8,469 bases of DNA, taken from assembly GCA_013362555.1 (NCBI GenBank), contig JABFVX010000215.1, positions 1 through 8,469 on the forward strand, in the 5' to 3' direction. The position numbers and the translations under genes are program-made. Shown here in pieces: positions 1-6,091 of the stretch. The notes beneath the pieces are model-generated. The model had not been told where the DNA came from. It worked only from the letters and a program-made list of their open reading frames with translations, and searched no databases. Numbering within the stretch: position 1 is the stretch's first letter; each line of letters opens with the position of its first letter. Source of the stretch: Mycobacteriaceae bacterium. Its GTDB lineage: Bacteria; Actinomycetota; Actinomycetes; Mycobacteriales; Mycobacteriaceae.

Positions 1-1
1 G

Positions 2-820
2 GACCGCGCCGCGGCGCCCGGCGCTTGGGCGGCTGCCGCGCTGCCGCTGTCGATCGGCGCCGCTGTGCTCGGCAGCCTGCTGGTGGGCATCGCGGCCACC
101 CCGAGCGCACCCACGTTCGCCGTCCTGGTCCTGCTGCCCTTGGCCGCTTTCGAAGCGGTGGCGGCACTGCCCGCCGCCGCCGTGGCGTTGAACCGCGCCC
201 GCGGCAGCCTGTTGCGGCCCGTGCACCCCGGAAGGCCGGTGCGCGGGCCGCAATCGAGCGTCACGGAGCGGCCGGAGGGCAGGCGAGTCGCGGTGGTCGG
301 CCCGTCGGGATCGGGGAAGACGACTCTGCTCATGCACTGGGCGGGGCTGTTGGCGGACCAGCCGACGCCGGGGGTCGGCTTCTTCGCTGAGGACGCGCAT
401 CTCTTCGGCACTACCGTGCTGGAGAATCTGCGGGTCGCCCGGGGCGACGTCACGGTGACGGAAGCCGAAACAGCCCTTGTCGCAGTCGGATTGGATGAGT
501 GGCTGAGCGGGCTGCCCCAGGGTGTGCACACGCGGCTGGCGGGCGGCGCGGCCGCGGTGTCCGGGGGCCAGCGCCGGCGGATCCTGCTGGCCCGCGCGCT
601 GCTCTCGCCGTTCGAGGTGCTGCTCCTGGACGAGCCCACCGAGCACCTCGACGACGCCCAGGGCGCCGATCTGCTGCGGGCGCTGCTGGACGCGGACTCC
701 GGCCTCGTCGCCCCGGAGCGCACGGTGGTGGTGGTCACCCACCAACTGCCGCTCGACCACCGCGCTGACCAGGTACTTCTGCTCGGCGAAAAATCCGTTG
801 CCGCGGTCCCGGTGTCCTGA
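2..820 (+). CDS. cydC: CydC subunit of the thiol-reductant ABC exporter (3' part)
   Basis: CydDC is a heterodimeric ABC transporter that exports cysteine/glutathione-type thiols across the inner membrane and is needed for cytochrome bd assembly. The reading frame is open to the left edge, so the start and most of the membrane domain are missing. What remains is the last hydrophobic membrane segments (to about nt 190) and a complete ATPase domain. That domain has Walker A GPSGSGKT (299-322), a Q-loop position occupied by Glu in FAEDAHLF (389-391), signature VSGGQ (557-571), Walker B VLLLDEPT (617-640), and the H-loop VVVVTH near 727-744. Only 24 residues separate the Walker A Lys from the Q-loop position, which is short for an ABC exporter. 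The FAEDAH-x-F wording favours CydC over other exporters. The gene ends in TGA before a hairpin terminator at 937-975. It is probably the last gene of a cydABDC-type operon lying to the left (inference). Confidence 0.88.
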   Translation, partial: DRAAAPGAWAAAALPLSIGAAVLGSLLVGIAATPSAPTFAVLVLLPLAAFEAVAALPAAAVALNRARGSLLRPVHPGRPVRGPQSSVTERPEGRRVAVVGPSGSGKTTLLMHWAGLLADQPTPGVGFFAEDAHLFGTTVLENLRVARGDVTVTEAETALVAVGLDEWLSGLPQGVHTRLAGGAAAVSGGQRRRILLARALLSPFEVLLLDEPTEHLDDAQGADLLRALLDADSGLVAPERTVVVVTHQLPLDHRADQVLLLGEKSVAAVPVS

Positions 821-841
821 CTACGCTCGGCTGAGCAACGG

Positions 842-850
842 AAAGGAGGT
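842..850 (+). promoter_or_regulatory. Near-perfect Shine-Dalgarno site
   Basis: AAAGGAGGT is complementary to the 3' tail of 16S rRNA over its whole length. It is much stronger than any other ribosome site in this window. It stands 7 nt before a TTG (858) and 10 nt before a GTG (861) that open a 12-13-codon ORF, and it precedes no longer gene on this strand. Confidence 0.6.
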
Positions 851-857
851 GGTCGAA

Positions 858-896
858 TTGGTGATCAATCGGACTCGTGAGGTGGTGCGAACCTAA
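858..896 (+). CDS. Possible 12-13-residue peptide ORF behind cydC
   Basis: A tiny ORF starts at TTG 858 or GTG 861, directly behind a near-perfect Shine-Dalgarno, and ends in TAA at 894-896. The GTG version reads VINRTREVVRT after the start residue. It lies 37 nt after the cydC stop and 40 nt before the cydC-side terminator hairpin, so it would be on the cydC mRNA. The element GAGGTGGT occurs twice (846-853 and 879-886), once within the SD and once inside the ORF, so the second copy could act as a second SD-like site. No function is recognised. It may be a translated micro-ORF, a ribosome-trapping 3' element, or a decayed gene start. Support is the SD strength and position only. Confidence 0.35.
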   Translation: MVINRTREVVRT

Positions 897-936
897 CGGT
901 TCGCTCTGACGGGTTCCGCCACCTTGCGGCATCCGA

Positions 937-975
937 ACGGCTCCCCGCGTCGGCCACGCCGGCGCGGGGAGCCGT
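937..975 (+). terminator. Hairpin terminator of the cydC transcript
   Basis: There is a 13-bp perfect stem (937-949 with 963-975). The intervening bases extend it by one T-G pair and a 4-bp stem (951-954 with 958-961) closing on a 3-nt CAC loop. The hairpin is GC-rich and not followed by a T-run, which is common for actinobacterial terminators. It lies about 115 nt after the cydC stop. Confidence 0.7.
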
Positions 976-978
976 GCG

Positions 979-1046
979 TTCCTACACCCGTAGCGCGCGT
1001 CTACACCCGCCGCGGGGGGTGTAGACGCGCGCTACGGGTGTAGGAA
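979..1046. terminator. 30-bp perfect inverted repeat between convergent genes
   Basis: The arms 979-1008 and 1017-1046 are exact reverse complements over 30 bp, with an 8-nt loop. The right arm ends at the base next to the nitrobindin stop codon (1047-1049), so on the - strand this is the terminator of that unit. On the + strand it is a second barrier behind the cydC hairpin. Each arm carries CTACACCC twice (982-989 and 1001-1008, with reverse complements at 1017-1024 and 1036-1043), so alternative shorter hairpins are possible. Confidence 0.75.
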
Positions 1047-1745
1047 TCAGCCGATGTAGCGCTTGAGCCGGGCGGACAGATGCGGCTTCAGCGGGCCGTC
1101 AGCGATGATGCGCTCCTCGACGTAGCCCAGGTCGCCGCCTTCGATGATGCCGTAGAGGCGTTTCGCGCCGCCGACCACCGCGCCGGACTGGCTGCGGATC
1201 ACCACGTCGGTGGTCAGCTCCCAGGAGGACTGGGTGAGGGCCGCGCCGTAGAACAGCTCGACCACACCCGAACTGTGGGTCAGGAGCAGTTCCAGCACCT
1301 CGTCGCCGGAATTCGAGTCGACCGAGACCCGCCAGAAGCCGCTTTCGCGCAGGTCCGGCCGCACATACTGGCCCTCGGCGTCGAGACGCCACGAGCGCGA
1401 GTCCCAATTCAGGTATTCCCCGCCGTCGTGGCTCACCACGATCTGCTGGCCGAAGTGGTAGTCCTCGCCGGTGTCGGGGTCGTTTCCCTCGCCCTCGCCG
1501 CGCCAGACCCCGACCAGCGGCAACACCGCCAGCATCGCGGGATTCAGGTCGGGGCCGAGGCGCAGGTTGGCCGTGTCGTCCGGAATCGGCAGATCCGGCA
1601 GTGCCGCGATGTTGCGGATCCCCGTTGCCTTGGCCCGCTCCTCCGCCGCGGCGATCGCGCGGTCGCCACTGGTGCCGGACATGCCGTTGCCGGCAGGCGA
1701 ACCGCCTGCCGGGGAGCCGGGACTCGTCGCCGGATCCTGGCTCAC
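1047..1745 (-). CDS. Nitrobindin-family heme-binding beta-barrel protein (FABP-like)
   Basis: Nitrobindins are small all-beta heme proteins that bind NO and isomerise peroxynitrite to nitrate. The M. tuberculosis member is Rv0813c. The 232-residue product has a Ser/Gly/Pro-rich N-terminal extension (about residues 1-30), an Ala/Glu-rich stretch, and then the barrel. The barrel opens with the family motif GVWRGEGEG (79-87) and contains FYGAALTQSSWEL and AKRLYGIIEGGDLGYVEER. The C-terminal PHLSARLKRY places His222 where the family's heme-iron ligand lies. No signal peptide is seen, so it should be cytosolic. The GTG start at 1745 overlaps the stop of the upstream 32-residue membrane protein gene as GTGA, and no clear SD precedes it, so translational coupling is likely. 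A later ATG (Met22, after the SPAGN segment) is possible because the extension is of low complexity. Family assignment is strong; the physiological substrate is inferred from the family. Confidence 0.9.
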   Translation of the reverse strand: MSQDPATSPGSPAGGSPAGNGMSGTSGDRAIAAAEERAKATGIRNIAALPDLPIPDDTANLRLGPDLNPAMLAVLPLVGVWRGEGEGNDPDTGEDYHFGQQIVVSHDGGEYLNWDSRSWRLDAEGQYVRPDLRESGFWRVSVDSNSGDEVLELLLTHSSGVVELFYGAALTQSSWELTTDVVIRSQSGAVVGGAKRLYGIIEGGDLGYVEERIIADGPLKPHLSARLKRYIG

Positions 1746-1840
1746 GACTTGTCGGTGACCAGGCGGTACAGGACGTAGAGGCCGAACCAGGCGATCAGCG
1801 CCGAGCAGGCGACCAGAAGTGTTTCGAAAAAGACGACCAC
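1742..1840 (-). CDS. Small single-pass membrane protein, 32 residues
   Basis: This short ORF starts at GTG 1840 and ends with TGA at 1742-1744, overlapping the nitrobindin GTG start by 4 nt (GTGA). The product begins MVVFFETLLVACSAL, continues IAWFGLYVLYRLV and ends TDKS. It is one hydrophobic helix of about 24 residues with a Tyr/Arg interface and a short polar C-tail, typical of a small inner-membrane protein. A TAGACT -10 hexamer lies 7 nt before the GTG, so the mRNA is probably leaderless and needs no SD. The strict coupling suggests it is made in step with nitrobindin and might anchor or accompany it at the membrane (inference). I cannot name a family. A chance ORF is possible, but the membrane pattern, the promoter fit and the stop/start overlap all point the same way. 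Confidence 0.7.
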   Translation of the reverse strand: MVVFFETLLVACSALIAWFGLYVLYRLVTDKS

Positions 1841-1847
1841 GCCGCCG

Positions 1848-1853
1848 AGTCTA
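1848..1853 (-). promoter_or_regulatory. -10 element of a leaderless promoter for the nitrobindin unit
   Basis: On the - strand the hexamer reads TAGACT (TANNNT consensus). Seven bases follow it before the GTG of the 32-residue gene, so transcription would begin at or next to the start codon. No convincing -35 is visible at the usual distance. Confidence 0.5.
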
Positions 1854-1967
1854 TTCCACCGCGGCGGCTCTCGACCACACCGGGGTCGGGCCGGCACCGG
1901 TTGTTTGCTGTGAGTTTGACCGCATGGACTGGCGCCTGCCAGAAACCGATCGGCCTGCGACCTTTGC

Positions 1968-1997
1968 TTGCTCTAACAACCGAACGCGATCTATTTT
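1968..1997 (+). promoter_or_regulatory. Candidate promoter of the conservon operon
   Basis: TTGCTC (1968-1973) and TATTTT (1992-1997) are separated by 18 bp in the most AT-rich part of the divergent intergenic region. The predicted start would be near 2004, about 45 nt before the cvnA start. A GGAGGG ribosome site follows at 2040-2045. Assigned by consensus only. Confidence 0.35.
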
Positions 1998-2049
1998 AGC
2001 CCCGCGCGCCATTTTCGTGACCTCGGACAAATGCGCGCCGGAGGGTTGA

Positions 2050-4458
2050 GTGGTGAGAATACGTCGGGCCGGCGGCGACAAAGGTGGGGCCGTCGGAATA
2101 ACCGGCGTCCTCGGCCGCGTCGTCAGACCGCGCACCATCCGCGGCCGCTTGGCCCGATTGCTTTTGGTCTCACTGGCTTTGGTGCTGGCCCTGCTCGGGC
2201 GGATCGTCGTGGATGTGCTGGATGGTTACTCGGAGGCCACCACGACCGTGCAGTCGATGCGGCTTGCTGAGCGGGTGCAGGACGTGGTGCACGGGCTGCA
2301 GACCGAGCGCGACCTCAGCACTGGACTTCTCGGCGGCGACTCGAGATTTCAGCCCGCGCTGACGCAGGCCCGCGGCGACGCGGACCGGGCGTTGCGGACA
2401 CTGGACGACGAGCTCGCGACCCACGACGTGCCGCCCGCGGCGAAGGTGCGCTGGGCGCTCAACACGCTGTCCGAACTGCACGCCATCCGCACCGGGGTGG
2501 ACACCCGAAAAGCCGAGCGGGTCATGGTGTTCGGCTACTTCGTGCAGGCCATTCACGCGCTGAGCCAGATCAACTTCGTCGATGCCATGTCCGACCCCGA
2601 CCTGCGCTCGGACCTGCAGGCGCAGTACGTGCTCGGCTTCGTGAAGGAACAGCAGGCATCCGAACGCGGCTTCCTGGCAGGCGTTTTCGCGGCGGGCCGA
2701 GTCGGCCCCGGTGAAACGGCCGGGCTGAACGAGATTCTGGCGGGCAAACAGGCCAGCCTCATCGCCTTCCTCAACCAGGCCTCCGATCCGTACAAGTCGA
2801 AGTACGAAGCCATCGCCCGCACGCCGGACGCCTTGGCTGCGGAGGCGGCCGAGCGCACCGCGCTGGCCTCGTCGGCAGGCCCGCTGATCCGGCCGGTCGA
2901 CGCGCAGGACTGGTGGCGGCAGATGACCACGGTCGTCGACGCCCACCGTGACATTCACACTGCAATCGCCGACGCCATCCGGGACCGCGGGGAGAGCCTC
3001 AAGCGCGACGCCACCGTCGAGCTCGCCGCGTATGCGCTCGTCGCGCTGTTGGCCGCGCTGCTCGAAGTGGCGTTGGTGATCGGCTGCATGCGCTCGATCA
3101 TCCGGCCGCTGTCGGCTTTGGCGAAGCAGGTGGACGAGGTGGCCGACCATCGGCTGCCCGCCTCGGTGCAGTCGTGGCTCGCCGCGGGCGAATCGCCTGC
3201 GCGTCCGCCCGAGTCGGTGCGCCTGCCCAACCACGCGGGCAGCGAGATCTCTTCAGTGGCAAAGGCATTGGACCGGGTGCAGAGCACCGCCTTCGAGTTG
3301 GCCACACAGCAGGCCCAGATGCGCCGCAACACCACCGAATCGCTGGCCAACCTCGGTCGGCGTCACCAGAACCTGCTGCGTCGACAGCTGGGCCTGATCA
3401 GCGACTTCGAGAAGGAGGAGCTGGACCCGGCGGCGCTGTCGAACCTGTTCGAGCTCGACCACCTCGCCACCCGCATGCGTCGCAATGCCGAAAGTCTGCT
3501 GGTGCTGGTCGGGGAGGGCAGTCCGCGGCGCTGGAACCACCCCATCCCGCTGTCCGACGTCATCCGCGCGGGCCTGTCGGAGGTCGAGGGCTACCGCAGG
3601 GTGGTGCAGCGGCGGGTGGACGAGGCCTGGCTGGTCGGCAACGCGGTCAGCGAGCTCGCCCACATGCTGGCCGAGCTGATCGAGAACGGGCTCGCGTTCT
3701 CGCCGCCGGACGTCGAAGTCGAGATCTACGGAAAGCGCTCCGCCGGAGGCGGTTACGTGCTGGCGGTAGTGGACCACGGGGTCGGCATGTCGGCCGACGA
3801 GCTGGAGCGCTCCAATGTCCGGCTGCGCGGCGAGGAGCTGTTCATGGTGGCGCCCACCAGGTTCCTCGGCCACTACGTCGTCGGCAGGCTGGCCAAGCAG
3901 CTGGGTGCGGGCGTGGAGCTCACCGGCTCGCCGGTGAGCGGGATCTCCGCGCGCATTTCGATCCCGGATTCGCTGCTCACCGTGCCGAACGAGGCCGCCG
4001 ACGAACCGGATTCGAGTTCTGCGGCCGCGCTCCCGGTACGGCCGACGCCGACCGAACCGATGTCGATCTCGGCCCTCCCGCGCCGCGGCCGCAACCACAA
4101 CGGCGGCCGGGCCAACGGCGCCGGCGGCGGACAACCCGGGGCCGAGCCGTCGAACGGGGTTGAGCCGTCGAACGGCGTCGAGACGCACGAGGCGCCCGAC
4201 GCCGCGCTGCCTGCCCGCACCCGCAACGGTCTGGTGAAGCGTGAGAAGCGCACCGCCCGAACGCATCCGGTCGAGGTGGCGGCCACGCCCGGCGGTCCGG
4301 ACGGCTATCGGCACGCCGTGCCGGTGACCGAGCGGTCGCCGGACGCCGTGCGCGCGTTACTGTCCAATTTCCGTGCGGGACACCAACGCGGCGAGACGGG
4401 ACGGCCGGCGCCGGACGTTCCGGACAGCACCACCAAACCCACCGAGGAGGCCACATGA
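2050..4458 (+). CDS. cvnA: Nitrate/nitrite-sensing (NIT) domain histidine-kinase-like protein, conservon CvnA type
   Basis: This is the membrane sensor of a conservon, the actinobacterial four-gene module proposed to work like a eukaryotic G-protein-coupled receptor system. The 802 residues hold a basic N-terminus and TM1 (about 34-56). An outside NIT domain follows (about 60-315, with the motif LQTERDLSTGLLGG), then TM2 (325-347) and a HAMP-like stretch starting RPLSALAKQVDEVA. Next come a helical region with His471 in FELDHLATRMRRNAE and an HATPase domain with N-box HMLAELIENGLAFSPP (538-553) and G1 box DHGVGM (575-580). The last 160 residues are a Gly/Pro/Asn-rich, probably disordered tail containing a direct EPSNGV repeat. 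Start is GTG 2050; GTG 2053 is equally possible, both behind GGAGGG at 2040-2045. The stop overlaps the next ATG (ATGA). NIT ligand binding is inferred from the family. Confidence 0.9.
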   Translation: MVRIRRAGGDKGGAVGITGVLGRVVRPRTIRGRLARLLLVSLALVLALLGRIVVDVLDGYSEATTTVQSMRLAERVQDVVHGLQTERDLSTGLLGGDSRFQPALTQARGDADRALRTLDDELATHDVPPAAKVRWALNTLSELHAIRTGVDTRKAERVMVFGYFVQAIHALSQINFVDAMSDPDLRSDLQAQYVLGFVKEQQASERGFLAGVFAAGRVGPGETAGLNEILAGKQASLIAFLNQASDPYKSKYEAIARTPDALAAEAAERTALASSAGPLIRPVDAQDWWRQMTTVVDAHRDIHTAIADAIRDRGESLKRDATVELAAYALVALLAALLEVALVIGCMRSIIRPLSALAKQVDEVADHRLPASVQSWLAAGESPARPPESVRLPNHAGSEISSVAKALDRVQSTAFELATQQAQMRRNTTESLANLGRRHQNLLRRQLGLISDFEKEELDPAALSNLFELDHLATRMRRNAESLLVLVGEGSPRRWNHPIPLSDVIRAGLSEVEGYRRVVQRRVDEAWLVGNAVSELAHMLAELIENGLAFSPPDVEVEIYGKRSAGGGYVLAVVDHGVGMSADELERSNVRLRGEELFMVAPTRFLGHYVVGRLAKQLGAGVELTGSPVSGISARISIPDSLLTVPNEAADEPDSSSAAALPVRPTPTEPMSISALPRRGRNHNGGRANGAGGGQPGAEPSNGVEPSNGVETHEAPDAALPARTRNGLVKREKRTARTHPVEVAATPGGPDGYRHAVPVTERSPDAVRALLSNFRAGHQRGETGRPAPDVPDSTTKPTEEAT

Positions 4459-4889
4459 CCGCCGAACTGGACTCGCAGCAGACCGATCCGCGCGCCTTCA
4501 ACTGGCTGCTGGCCAAGTTCGTGCGGGACACCGACGGCGTCCGCGACGCGGTCGCGGTGTCCGCGGACGGATTGCTCGTCGCCATGTCGGACGGCCTGGG
4601 CCGCGAGGCCGCCGACCGGCTGGCGGCGATCGTCTCCGGGTTGGCGAGCTTGGCTCGAAGCGCTTCTCGCAACTACGATTTCGATGGTCTCGAGTTGATC
4701 ATGATCGAGATGAAGGGCGGTTTCCTGTTGGTCTCGGCGGTAGGCGAAGGCGGCTGTGTCGGCGTGATCGCGGACCGCAGTTGCGATGTCGGCCTGGTCG
4801 GCTACGAAATGGCCCTGCTATCAGACCGGGCCGGGGCGTTGCTCACGCCCGCGCTCATCTCGGAACTGAGAGAGGCGCTGGATACGTGA
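4455..4889 (+). CDS. cvnB: Roadblock/LC7-domain protein, conservon CvnB type
   Basis: Roadblock/LC7 proteins are small alpha/beta dimers that act on Ras-like GTPases. In conservons, CvnB is thought to link the sensor kinase to the GTPase at the membrane. The 144-residue product is one domain: N-terminal helix (FNWLLAKFVRDTDGVRDAVAVSADGLLVAMS, about 15-45), a long second helix (ADRLAAIVSGLASLARSAS), and strands with LIMIEMKGGFLLVSAVGEGGCVGVIAD. No membrane segment is seen. The ATG overlaps the cvnA stop by 4 nt (ATGA) and sits 5 nt after GAGGAGG, so translation is coupled. Its own stop overlaps the GTG of the next gene (GTGA). Length and order match the family. Confidence 0.92.
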   Translation: MTAELDSQQTDPRAFNWLLAKFVRDTDGVRDAVAVSADGLLVAMSDGLGREAADRLAAIVSGLASLARSASRNYDFDGLELIMIEMKGGFLLVSAVGEGGCVGVIADRSCDVGLVGYEMALLSDRAGALLTPALISELREALDT

Positions 4890-5278
4890 ACATGCGCAAG
4901 GACAGAGACCGCGGCAGCACCGGCCGCAGCCGCAAGACGTCGGTCGACGACATCGACTCGGTGCTGGTGCGCCCGTTCATGGTGAGTGCGGGCCGGACCA
5001 TTCCGCTGGTGGACGGGCTGCGCTACGAGACCATGGTGCAGGCCACGCCCGCGGCGCTGTCCGCGCCGCTGCACTACGAGCACCGCCAGGCGGCCCAGCT
5101 CTGCCAGCGGGCCCAATCGGTGGCCGAAATCGCCGCGGCGCTGCTGGTTCCGATCGGGGTGGCTAAGGTGATAGTCGGCGACTTGGTGAGCGCGGGTCAC
5201 GCCGCGGTGCGCGAGCCTGCGGGCGAGGTGCAGATCGACGTCCTGGAAAGGATCAGAGACCTTGTCCGGCAACTCTGA
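4886..5278 (+). CDS. cvnC: DUF742 protein, conservon CvnC type
   Basis: DUF742 proteins are found almost only in conservons. Their biochemical role is not settled, although the C-terminal half resembles a winged-helix fold. The 130-residue product has a basic leader rich in Arg/Lys/Ser, then the family signature VRPFMVSAGRT (28-38), LRYETMV, and a helical C-terminal part (SVAEIAAALLVPIGVAKVIVGDLV). Start is GTG 4886, overlapping the cvnB stop as GTGA and lying 10 nt after GAGAGG. An ATG two codons later (4892) is the alternative, but it is 16 nt from that site. The frame is open far upstream inside cvnA/cvnB, but nothing there resembles the family. The 3' end overlaps the GTPase gene by 17 nt. 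Confidence 0.88.
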   Translation: MNMRKDRDRGSTGRSRKTSVDDIDSVLVRPFMVSAGRTIPLVDGLRYETMVQATPAALSAPLHYEHRQAAQLCQRAQSVAEIAAALLVPIGVAKVIVGDLVSAGHAAVREPAGEVQIDVLERIRDLVRQL

Positions 5279-5861
5279 AACCACGAAGGTTCCCGTGCAG
5301 GCTGCGAAACCGATTGCCGCGTCGGTCAAGATCGTCATCAGTGGCGGCTTCGGCGTCGGCAAAACGACGCTCATCGGCGCGATTTCGGAGATCGAGCCGC
5401 TGGTGACCGAGGCCGCCATGACCGAGGTGTCGGTCGGCGTGGACGACCCCGGCATGCGCTCGGACAAGACCACCACCACCGTCGCGCTGGACTTCGGCCG
5501 GATCACGTTGGACAAGAACCTGATCCTGTACCTGTTCGGAACGCCGGGTCAGGATCGGTTCGTATTCCTGTGGGACGACCTGATCGAGGGCGCGCTCGGC
5601 GCGGTGATCGTGGTCGACACCAGTCGCATCGAGGACTGCTTCCCGGTGCTGGAGTACTTCGAAGACCACGGCACGCCGTTCCTGGTGGCGATCAACCGCT
5701 TCGACGAGGGCGACCGTTTCGACCTGGACGAGGTGCGCGAGGCCCTCGGCATCGACGCCTCGGTACCGCTGGTGGAATGCGATGCCCGCGAACGTGATTC
5801 GGTCAAGACGGTGCTCGTGACCCTGATCGAACAGGTCCTGCTCCAGCGCCTCAAGTCCTAG
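5262..5861 (+). CDS. cvnD: Ras-like GTPase, conservon CvnD type
   Basis: This is the small GTP-binding protein that ends the conservon and is thought to be the output switch. The 199 residues show P-loop GGFGVGKTT (28-36), a Thr-rich switch region (DKTTTTVALDFG, 68-79), the G3 variant LFGTPGQDR (91-99) where Ras has DTAGQE, and NRFD (145-148) in place of NKxD. ECDARERDS follows at the G5 position. No lipidation motif or membrane helix is seen. Start is TTG 5262, 17 nt inside the DUF742 gene and 10 nt after GAAAGGA. A GTG at 5295 is an alternative that would keep all motifs. The TAG stop (5859-5861) is part of a CTAG that borders a MITE-like insertion. Many conservons continue with a cytochrome P450 or terpene-cyclase gene; none follows here. 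Confidence 0.93.
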   Translation: MSGNSETTKVPVQAAKPIAASVKIVISGGFGVGKTTLIGAISEIEPLVTEAAMTEVSVGVDDPGMRSDKTTTTVALDFGRITLDKNLILYLFGTPGQDRFVFLWDDLIEGALGAVIVVDTSRIEDCFPVLEYFEDHGTPFLVAINRFDEGDRFDLDEVREALGIDASVPLVECDARERDSVKTVLVTLIEQVLLQRLKS

Positions 5862-6025
5862 ACCGTGTTTCATAAGTCCGGACGGATGGCATCGTGGATC
5901 GGATCGTCGCCTCGCAAGGCGGAGGACGAGTCGGCTACCGGTGTTGTAACCGCGAGTCCGACAACGCAGCGAGGCGGCGATCCGGCCGCGATGCGACCGG
6001 ATAGGACTTATGAAACACGGCCTAG
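5858..6025. mobile_element. MITE-like element with CTAG target duplication
   Basis: Seventeen-base perfect terminal inverted repeats (5863-5879 and 6004-6020; outer end CCGTGTTTCATAAGTCC) bound an element of about 160 bp. CTAG flanks both sides (5858-5861 and 6022-6025), as expected for a target duplication. The inverted similarity continues inward imperfectly: a GCATCG..GG..CGGATCG.CGCCTCGC block occurs in both halves in opposite orientation. The element can therefore fold into one long hairpin around a loop of roughly 50-60 nt. It has no transposase, so it must be mobilised in trans. CTAG/TA target choice and end type suggest an IS5-family parent (inference). Removing the element would join the GTPase stop directly to the hairpin terminator at 6034. 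Confidence 0.75.
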
Positions 6026-6033
6026 CGCTCGAT

Positions 6034-6082
6034 CCGGAACGGCCCGTGACGTGCGTTGAACGCACGTCACGGGCCGTTCCGG
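6034..6082. terminator. Bidirectional terminator, 24-bp perfect stem
   Basis: The arms 6034-6057 and 6059-6082 are exact reverse complements over 24 bp around a single central G. In practice the loop is a few bases (TTGAA). It lies 9 nt beyond the DUF1416 stop on the - strand and, after the MITE, behind the GTPase on the + strand. It serves both convergent operons. Confidence 0.85.
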
Positions 6083-6091
6083 TATTGAACT

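Noticed and set aside
1080..1778. 232-codon + strand frame opposite nitrobindin
   Set aside because: It is the antisense shadow of a well-conserved family protein; no motif and no ribosome site.
2170..4314. Two long reverse-strand frames (2170-3234 and 3253-4314) opposite the NIT kinase gene
   Set aside because: They are opposite a gene with clear domains throughout. Their translations are rich in Arg/Gln/His with no recognisable motif, as expected for antisense frames in GC-rich DNA.
4373..4885. Upstream extension of the DUF742 frame
   Set aside because: It runs out of frame across cvnA and cvnB, is Arg-rich and lacks family similarity. The GTG at 4886 overlaps the cvnB stop and gives the usual length.
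5865..6059. 64-codon frame inside the MITE-like element
   Set aside because: It lies within the inverted repeat and the terminator, has no SD and resembles no transposase.
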